DNA of 64,000 nucleotides from NCBI GenBank assembly GCA_016235065.1, contig JACRMB010000007.1, forward strand, positions 163,020 through 227,019. Direction: 5' to 3'. Numbering within the stretch: position 1 is the first letter of the stretch; every line of letters begins with the position of its first letter. A model generated the notes under the pieces. It was not told the DNA's origin and made no database searches. It saw only the letters and a list, made by a program, of their open reading frames with translations. Origin of the DNA: Actinomycetota bacterium (GTDB lineage Bacteria; Actinomycetota; Thermoleophilia; BMS3ABIN01). Position numbers and translations under genes: made by a program. This document shows positions 44,304 to 50,936 of this stretch, one piece after another.

Positions 44304-44648
44304 TCAAGCCAGGGATCTGAGTGCGTCTTCCCTGCTCGAATAGATGTCGAAAACGGCGTTCAGGCCGGTGATCTGGAATATCCAGTTGACGTTCTCGTCG
44401 GTGCTGACCAGGACCATGCGGCCGTCCTTGGGCTTGAGCCGCTTGACGCCGCCGATGAGCACGCCCAGCGCAGAGCTGTCGATGAAATGCACGCCGGTCA
44501 TGTCTATGGCGATTTTGGTCACGTCGTCCTCCAGCGCCGCCAGCAGGTTCTCCTTAAGATGCGGCGCGGTATAGAGGTCCAGCTCGCCATCTACTGTGAT
44601 GATGGCTATGCCATCGTCTGTACGTTCGCTCTCGATGTTCAGTTCCAT
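44304..44648 (-). CDS. STAS-domain anti-sigma factor antagonist (SpoIIAA/BldG-like)
   Basis: A 114-residue single STAS domain. The phosphorylatable serine motif is FIDSSALGVL (Ser58/59), preceded by IDMTGVHF, as in anti-anti-sigma proteins. When unphosphorylated these bind serine-kinase anti-sigma factors and free a sigma factor. No kinase or sigma gene is adjacent. GGAGGAG lies before the ATG at 44648. Confidence 0.9.
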   Translation of the reverse strand: MELNIESERTDDGIAIITVDGELDLYTAPHLKENLLAALEDDVTKIAIDMTGVHFIDSSALGVLIGGVKRLKPKDGRMVLVSTDENVNWIFQITGLNAVFDIYSSREDALRSLA

Positions 44649-44825
44649 GCATCTCCTCCGCTGTTCTTCGTATCTGGGGGACGTATAATTCTATCACTAT
44701 TGTGCGGACTCGAAACATTTTCAGCCGCGGTTTGTTTTGGATTTCACCCCCGTGGTATGACAAGATATCCTATGCGCCGGCCATGTGGCGCCATAACCTG
44801 AAAGCCTTTCAGAAAGGAGAACGAG

Positions 44826-45020
44826 ATGAAGGTCAAGATCGAACCGAGGGACGAATGCCTGGGCGACGGCATCTGCGCCGATGAGTGCCCTGAGGTTTTT
44901 GAGATGGATGACGAAGGCCTGGCCATCGTAGTGAACGCCGAGCCGTCAGACGACCTGCGCGAGGCCGTCCAGAACGCCTGTGACGAATGCCCCGCGGAAA
45001 TCATCAGCATCGAGGACTAG
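44826..45020 (+). CDS. Monocluster [4Fe-4S] ferredoxin with Asp ligand
   Basis: A 64-residue ferredoxin. Cluster ligands are Cys11, Asp14, Cys17 and Cys55; Cys21 and Cys52 could form a disulfide. This C..D..C pattern is the one in Pyrococcus furiosus ferredoxin, where the Asp-ligated cluster interconverts between 3Fe and 4Fe forms. It is a soluble low-potential carrier. AAAGGAG precedes the ATG. It is followed after 16 bases by a cupredoxin gene and then by the Grx-TrxR selenoprotein. Confidence 0.92.
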   Translation: MKVKIEPRDECLGDGICADECPEVFEMDDEGLAIVVNAEPSDDLREAVQNACDECPAEIISIED

Positions 45021-45036
45021 CAGAAAAGGAGCAGTC

Positions 45037-45411
45037 GTGAGAAAAGCATTTTTAATCATAGCCGGCATAACCATTCTGGCGGCGTTTGCCCTGGCTGTAT
45101 CCGCCTGTGGCGAAGAGACCAGCACCAGCAGCAATAACGGCGCGATTTCTACAGCCGCGGAAAAATCATCGGTGATCAGCATCTCGGGCAGCAGGTTCGA
45201 CCCGGCGGAACTGACAGTGGATGTCGGCACCACCGTGACCTGGTCGAACAACGATTCGACGACCCATACAGTGACGGCCCCTAGCGGCGCCTTCAATTCA
45301 GGCGACCTGAAGCCGGGCCAGAACTTCGGCTATACATTCAACGAGGCCGGGACCTACGAATATGGATGCACCATCCATCCGTCCATGAAGGGTTCGGTCA
45401 CTGTAAAGTAG
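45037..45411 (+). CDS. Plastocyanin-type cupredoxin lipoprotein
   Basis: A 124-residue blue-copper protein. A signal sequence ends in lipobox VSAC (Cys24). The cupredoxin domain starts ISISGSRFDPAELTV, and copper ligands are the His in TTHTV and the Cys, His and Met in YGCTIHPSMKG, all present. It should sit on the outer face of the membrane as an electron carrier. GTG 45037 with AAGGAG upstream gives the proper signal peptide; the frame continues upstream into the ferredoxin. Confidence 0.93.
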   Translation: MRKAFLIIAGITILAAFALAVSACGEETSTSSNNGAISTAAEKSSVISISGSRFDPAELTVDVGTTVTWSNNDSTTHTVTAPSGAFNSGDLKPGQNFGYTFNEAGTYEYGCTIHPSMKGSVTVK

Positions 45412-45493
45412 CGCGTTCCAGCCCGTCGCGCCGGCTCAGTCCGCGCGCACGGTTTTGCTACTTCCTGTCAGCCACGCGTGAAGCGGAGGCTAC

Positions 45494-46696
45494 ATGAGCC
45501 CTGAGCTCCTCATATATTCGATGCCCGGTTGACCGCATTGCATCAGCCTCAAGGACCTCCTCCGTGGGAGGGGGATAGAGTTCAGGTCGGTCGATGTGGA
45601 GGGAGACCGGCGGGCGCTCGCGGAGATGAAGGAGCGCACCGGCAAGTCGTATGTGCCCCAGGTCTTTATCGGTGACGAGTACATCGGCGGCTACGAGGAC
45701 TTCCTGGTGCAGGACGCCCGTGGCGAGATCGATCGCAAGCTCGGCCGCGAACCCAGGGAGAAGACTTCCGCTGAGGAAGAGCTTTTTGACGTGCTCATCA
45801 TCGGTGGTGGACCAGCAGGCCTCACCGCCGCCGTCTATGCCGCTCGCAAGACCCTCCGGACCGTGATCATCACCGAAGAGATGGGCGGCCAGCCCATGTG
45901 GACCTCGGGGGTCGAGAACTACATGGGTTTCCAGTACATCACCGGCGCTGAGCTCATGGCCAAGTTCGAGGAGCAGGCGGCGCAGTACCGGATCGAGACC
46001 GTCACCGGCGAGAAGGTGGCTAAGCTTTACATGGAGGACGGCGTCAAGCTGGCGCTCACCCGTAGCGGCCGCCTTTACCGGGCCCGCACCGCCATCATCG
46101 CTTCCGGCAAGCAGCCGCGCCATCTCAACATCCCCGGAGAGACCGAATACGCCGGCCGTGGCGTCAGCTGGTGTTCGACCTGCGACGGCCCCGTGTTCGC
46201 GGGACAGCCGGTACTGGTGGCGGGCGGCGGCAACTCTGCCATGCAGGCGGCGCTTGAACTGGCTGCCATCTGCCCGGTCGTGAACCTGGTGTCGCTCACT
46301 GAACTGACCGGCGACGAGATCCTGATCGGCAAGGTGACAGCCGAGGAGAAGATCACGACGCACCTGCTCTGGCAGCCGGTCGAGATCAAAGGGGATGGCA
46401 GGGAAGTCCAATCCGTGGTCATCGCCTCCGTGGACGGCGGGGAGCGGCAGGAACTCGAAGCGAAGGGCGTTCTGATCGAAGTCGGGCTTTTCCCCAATTC
46501 AGGTTTTGCCGTCGACCTGGTGCAGCTGAACGCCAACGGCGAGATCGTCGTCGACTGTGACTGCAAGACCGGCGTGAAAGGCGTATACGCCGCCGGCGAC
46601 GTCACCCAGGTACGCGACAAGCAGATAGTGGTGGCCGCCGGGGAGGGCGCCAAGGCGGCGCTCTCGGCCCACGATTTCCTGCTTTCTGGCCGTTGA
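45494..46696 (+). CDS. Selenoprotein: glutaredoxin-thioredoxin reductase fusion, in-frame TGA (Sec13)
   Basis: About 400 residues when TGA 45530-45532 is read as selenocysteine. From ATG 45494 (GGAGG four bases upstream) the frame gives MSPELLIYSMPG-U-PHC, a glutaredoxin active site with Sec13 in place of the first Cys and Cys16 kept. The glutaredoxin domain continues past the TGA without other stops (SLKDLLRGRGIEF, then YVPQVFIGDEYIGGYEDF). From about residue 100 follows a low-Mr thioredoxin reductase: FAD motif IIGGGPAGLTAA, redox pair CSTC (227-230), NADPH motif VAGGGNSAMQ and AAGDVT near the end. Calling only the GTG at 45596 would remove the redox motif. A candidate SECIS hairpin lies just downstream of the TGA. 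The stop overlaps the next gene. Confidence 0.82.
45533..45574 (+). promoter_or_regulatory. Candidate bacterial SECIS element
   Basis: After the in-frame TGA, CCTCCTCC (45556-45563) pairs with GGAGGGGG (45567-45574), eight pairs including one G-U, closing a GTG triloop. The apical loop begins 31 bases after the TGA and its first base is G, both within published rules for bacterial SECIS elements. The hairpin lies inside the coding sequence, as required for SelB-dependent decoding. Folding was done by eye. Confidence 0.65.
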
Positions 46697-48210
46697 ACGG
46701 CACCCCTCCGGGTGATGGTGATCTGAGCGGCATCAGCGGAGCCGGCGCGAGGGCGCGCGACGATGTCATGGCGATGATCCGGGCGTCGCTGGCCGCCGCA
46801 GACCCCTGGGCGTTGACCCGCGGGAAACTAAGACTGGCCGCCGCCGATCCTTGGGCTCTAATGCAGGTGAACCTCCCTCTCAAAGGCGACGCGATCACGA
46901 TCGTCAACACCATGCTCCTGCGCGACGCCTTCTGCGGCATCTATGTGATCGGCGCCGGCAAGGCGGCTGCTTCGATGGCCGCAGCCGTGGAGGATGCTTT
47001 CGGCGACCTGATCATCGATGGCCTGATCATCGTCAAGGACGGCTACCGGACCGTCGAGACCTCCCGCATCGAGATCATCGAAGCTGCGCATCCGGTTCCG
47101 GACGAGCGGGGAGCGGAGGGAGCGCGGCGCATCCTCGAGCTCGCGGCGAAGGCGGGAAGCAGGGGGGATCCGGCACCTTTGGAGGGCATCATCGCCAGGC
47201 CCGGCCGGGCGATCCTCATCTGTCTTGTCTCCGGCGGCGGCTCTTCGCTGCTTACCTTGCCGGCGGATGGCCTCACGCTTGAGGACATCCAGCAGACGAC
47301 CACCGCGCTGCTGCGGAGTGGAGCGCCGATCGAGGAGATAAACACGGTCCGCAAGCATCTTACGCTTGCTTCCGGTGGGAAGGTGGCTCAGGCTGCCGAA
47401 GGCGCCATGGTGTTCACCCTGATCATCTCCGACGTCATCGGCGACGACCTGGGTGTCATCGCCTCGGGGCCGACCTTCCCTGATTACACGACTTATCGCA
47501 ACGCCATCACGGTGCTGGAGCTGCGCGGGCTGCTTGAAAGTGTGCCGGACAGGGTGGTCGAACATCTGCGTGCCGGCGAAGCCGAGGAAAAGCAGCAGGA
47601 TTTGATGGACGTATTCGCTCGGCGTGATGCGATCAGAAATGATGGGAATTTTTACATCCTGGGCTCGAATCGCACCGCCCTTGAAGCCGCGGCCGCGACT
47701 GCCTCGATGATGGGCTACAGGGTGTTCATGCTCGATGAGCCATTGACGGGCGAGGCGCGGGAAGCCGCCGCGGAGCTGGTAGACAGGGCTATCGGGCTGG
47801 CGGCCGGGAACCAGCAAACCGGCGGCAGCAGCGATCCGGAAGGGCAGCAGGAACCTGCCCGCGGGATCTGCGTTCTGGCCGGCGGCGAGACCACAGTGAC
47901 GGTAACAGGCTGCGGTAGTGGCGGCAGGGCCCAGGAGTTCGCCCTGGCGGCAGCGCTGGCGATCGAAGGACGCGACGACATACTCGCCTTCGCCTTCGGA
48001 ACCGACGGCACCGACGGATTCACTGATGCCGCTGGCGCAATGGCCGACGGCACTACCGTTGCCCGGGCGAAGGCTATGGGGCTCGATCCAGCCCGTCACC
48101 TGCGCGACAATGATTCCTTCCCCTTTTTCAGCGCCCTTGGCGACCTCATCATCACCGGACCGACGGGAACGAATGTAAATGACATTTACGGGGTAATGAT
48201 AAACCCATGA
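46693..48210 (+). CDS. Glycerate 2-kinase (GckA/MOFRL family)
   Basis: A 505-residue glycerate kinase of the MOFRL type: GIYVIGAGKAAASMA, LICLVSGGGSSLL, TLIISDVIGDDLGVIASGPT, and the C-terminal MOFRL domain with LAGGETTVTV, FGTDGTDGFTDAAGA. It phosphorylates glycerate to 2-phosphoglycerate. The N-terminal region has a 17-residue direct duplication (two ADPWAL segments) where relatives have one. The TTG start overlaps the stop of the selenoprotein gene (TTGA). It likely forms an operon with that gene and with adenine deaminase. Confidence 0.9.
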   Translation: MNGTPPGDGDLSGISGAGARARDDVMAMIRASLAAADPWALTRGKLRLAAADPWALMQVNLPLKGDAITIVNTMLLRDAFCGIYVIGAGKAAASMAAAVEDAFGDLIIDGLIIVKDGYRTVETSRIEIIEAAHPVPDERGAEGARRILELAAKAGSRGDPAPLEGIIARPGRAILICLVSGGGSSLLTLPADGLTLEDIQQTTTALLRSGAPIEEINTVRKHLTLASGGKVAQAAEGAMVFTLIISDVIGDDLGVIASGPTFPDYTTYRNAITVLELRGLLESVPDRVVEHLRAGEAEEKQQDLMDVFARRDAIRNDGNFYILGSNRTALEAAAATASMMGYRVFMLDEPLTGEAREAAAELVDRAIGLAAGNQQTGGSSDPEGQQEPARGICVLAGGETTVTVTGCGSGGRAQEFALAAALAIEGRDDILAFAFGTDGTDGFTDAAGAMADGTTVARAKAMGLDPARHLRDNDSFPFFSALGDLIITGPTGTNVNDIYGVMINP

Positions 48211-49988
48211 GTCTCGAAGAAATCATCCGCGTCGGCCGCGGCGACCGTCCCGCAGACCTGCTGATCAAGAATGCCCGTGTGGTCGACGTCCTCTCCGGCG
48301 AGATCGTCAACACCGACGTGGCGCTCCATGCCGGCAGGGTAGCCGGCTTCGGCCACTACGAGGCCCAGGCCTTCATGGACCTGGAGGGCCGCTATCTGGC
48401 CCCCGGATTCATCGACGGCCATATCCACGTGGAGAGCACCATGCTGACGCCGCCGGAATTCGCCCGCGCTGTCGTCGCCCGGGGCACCAGCGCCATAGTC
48501 TGTGACCCCCACGAGATCGCCAACGTCCTCGGAGTCGAGGGCATCAGCTACATGCTGCGCGCCAGCGCCGGGCTGCCGGTGACCTTCTATGTGATGCTGC
48601 CGTCGTGCGTGCCGGCGACACAGATGGAGACATCCGGTGCCGAGCTGACCAGCGGCGACCTGGCCCTGATGCTGCCGCGCCGGCGGGTGATCGGCATCGC
48701 CGAGATGATGAACTATCCCGGAGTCATAGCCGGCGACCGCGAGGTGCTCAACAAGATCAGGATAGCCGGCCACCGGCGGGTCGACGGCCACGCGCCCGGG
48801 CTCACTGGCAAGGACCTCTGCGCCTATGTGGACGCCGGCATCCATTCCGACCATGAGTGCGTCACCGCCGAAGAGGCGCGGGAGAAACTGCAGCTTGGCA
48901 TGTACATAATGATCCGCGAGGGCACCACTGAGAAGAACCTCAAGGAACTGATCAGGGTGGTGACTCCGCAGAACTCGCGGCAGTTCATGTTCGTCACCGA
49001 CGACAAGCATCCCGAGGACCTGATCGAGCTGGGACACATCGACCACCTGGTGCGGATGGCCATCGCCGAAGGTGTCGAGCCGATGATGGCGATGCAGATG
49101 GCGACGATCAACACCGCCGCCTATTTCGGGCTGAAGGATGTGGGCGCCGTGGCGCCGGGATTCCGCGCCGACTTCGCCGTCATCGACGACCTGGAGAAGG
49201 TGACCGTCTCCCGGGTCATCAAGGACGGCCTGGTGGTCGCCGACGCCGGCCGCGCCCTGCACTTTGATTCGGAATCCCCGTCACGTGGCATCCGCGGTAC
49301 CGTGAATATCGATAACGACAGCCTGGTCGACCTTTCGGTGAAGGCGGCGGAAACTGCCGGGGCTGGCGGAAGCGCCGTTAAAACGGCGGAAGCTCCCGGT
49401 GCTCGGGCTGGAAGCGCCGCTGGCAGGCGACTGAGGGTCATAGGCATCATCCCCGGCCAGATCACGACCGAGAAGCTGCTGGTCGAGCCGAAGGTGGTCG
49501 ACGGTCTGGTGGTATCCGACCCCGAACGCGACATCCTCAAGATGGCAGTCGTGGAACGGCACACCGCCTCAGGGAATGTCGGCCTCGGTTTTGTCTGTGG
49601 CATGGGTCTCAAGCGCGGCGCCATCGCCAGCTCGGTAGCCCACGATTCCCACAACGTCATAGTCGTCGGCGTGAGCGACACCGACATGCGCGCCGCGGTC
49701 ATCGAGATAGCCAAGATGAACGGCGGCGCGGTCGTGGTAGTCGACGGCCAGGCGGTCGCGTCGCTGCCGCTGCCAGTGGCGGGGCTGATGTCCGACCAGC
49801 CGATCAGGGATGTGGCTGCCGCAGTCCGCGAGGTCGTCGGCGCCGCAGAGGAGCTGGGTTGCCAGCTGCCCGACCCGCTGATCTCGCTCTCCTTCCTGGC
49901 TCTCCCCGTGGTGCCGGCACTGAAGCTGACCGACATGGGCCTGGTCGATGTGGAGCGCTTCGAGCTTGTGGGCCTCTGGGAGGATTGA
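48207..49988 (+). CDS. ade: Adenine deaminase
   Basis: A 593-residue amidohydrolase converting adenine to hypoxanthine for purine salvage. The metal-binding GFIDGHIHVESTML, the DPHEIANV segment and H.PGL.G are the family signature. The C-terminal domain has SSVAHDSHNVIVVG-like sequence and ends in LTDMGLVDV. A 20-residue Ala/Gly-rich insertion lies near residue 385. It overlaps the glycerate kinase gene by four bases. It complements the de novo purine genes earlier in the window. Confidence 0.95.
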   Translation: MSLEEIIRVGRGDRPADLLIKNARVVDVLSGEIVNTDVALHAGRVAGFGHYEAQAFMDLEGRYLAPGFIDGHIHVESTMLTPPEFARAVVARGTSAIVCDPHEIANVLGVEGISYMLRASAGLPVTFYVMLPSCVPATQMETSGAELTSGDLALMLPRRRVIGIAEMMNYPGVIAGDREVLNKIRIAGHRRVDGHAPGLTGKDLCAYVDAGIHSDHECVTAEEAREKLQLGMYIMIREGTTEKNLKELIRVVTPQNSRQFMFVTDDKHPEDLIELGHIDHLVRMAIAEGVEPMMAMQMATINTAAYFGLKDVGAVAPGFRADFAVIDDLEKVTVSRVIKDGLVVADAGRALHFDSESPSRGIRGTVNIDNDSLVDLSVKAAETAGAGGSAVKTAEAPGARAGSAAGRRLRVIGIIPGQITTEKLLVEPKVVDGLVVSDPERDILKMAVVERHTASGNVGLGFVCGMGLKRGAIASSVAHDSHNVIVVGVSDTDMRAAVIEIAKMNGGAVVVVDGQAVASLPLPVAGLMSDQPIRDVAAAVREVVGAAEELGCQLPDPLISLSFLALPVVPALKLTDMGLVDVERFELVGLWED

Positions 49989-50156
49989 GGTTCTGCTGAT
50001 AGCTGTTGGCTTAAGCTGCCCCTGACGCCGGGTGATTGCGAGTCCCTGTCTGGAGGATGCCGCAGGTGGATCTCTGCGGGTTTTACCGGCACATCCGGCG
50101 GGAATACTCGTATTTCCAGCCAAAGTGCATCCAGACAGACTTCCAGGAGGTCGCAA

Positions 50157-50936
50157 ATGCCACGCGCCATCTGGTCGGGCCCCATCAGTTTCGGCCTGGT
50201 CAATATCCCGGTCCAGCTCTTTCCAGCTACCGAGAGCAGGACCGTCGCTTTCCACATGCTGCACGCGGCCGACAACACACCCATCCATGTGGTCAAGACC
50301 TGCCCCGCCGACAACAAGACGCTCACCCAGGACGAGATAGTCAAAGGTTACGAGTTTGAGAAAGGCCGCTTCGTGGTCATGGAGGACAAGGATTTCCAGG
50401 CCGCCGCCGCCGAGGTGAAGAAGGTCCGCGCCATCGAGATAGTGAACTTCGTCGACCTCGACCAGGTCGATCCCATCTACTTCCAGAGATCCTACTACCT
50501 GGCTCCAGTGGAAAGCAGCATCAAGGCCTACAAGCTGCTGCTCACCGCTATGGAGAAGCAGAACAAGGCGGCGCTGGCCCGTTTCGTCCTGCGCGATAAA
50601 CAGCACCTGGCGGTGCTCACCCAGCGGGAAGGCGCCTTCGTGCTGGAGACGATCTTTTATCAGGACGAGGTCCGGTCGGCTGCCGACCTGCCCGGCGTGG
50701 GCGAGGATGTCGAGCTGTCTGCCGATGAGCTTGAGCTGGCGGAAGACCTGATCGGGCGCATGAGCGGCGATTTCGATCTCTCCGGGCTGAAGGACGAATA
50801 TCGCGAGAAACTCCTGGAGATAATCGACCGGAAGATCGAGGGCAAGCAGATCACCGTTCCCGAGATGGAATCGCTGGCCCCGGTCATCGATATCATGAGC
50901 GCTCTTAAGGAGAGCATCGCCAGCAGGGCTTCATGA
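50157..50936 (+). CDS. ku: Non-homologous end-joining protein Ku
   Basis: A 259-residue bacterial Ku. It begins PRAIWSGPISFGLVNIPV, the family hallmark, and contains the core ring-forming domain (KGYEFEKGRFVVMEDKDF, YYLAPVESSIKAYKLLLTAM) and the C-terminal helices. Ku dimers encircle broken DNA ends and recruit LigD, encoded immediately downstream with a four-base overlap. AGGAGG precedes the ATG. About 170 bases upstream separate it from ade and hold no obvious element. Confidence 0.97.
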   Translation: MPRAIWSGPISFGLVNIPVQLFPATESRTVAFHMLHAADNTPIHVVKTCPADNKTLTQDEIVKGYEFEKGRFVVMEDKDFQAAAAEVKKVRAIEIVNFVDLDQVDPIYFQRSYYLAPVESSIKAYKLLLTAMEKQNKAALARFVLRDKQHLAVLTQREGAFVLETIFYQDEVRSAADLPGVGEDVELSADELELAEDLIGRMSGDFDLSGLKDEYREKLLEIIDRKIEGKQITVPEMESLAPVIDIMSALKESIASRAS

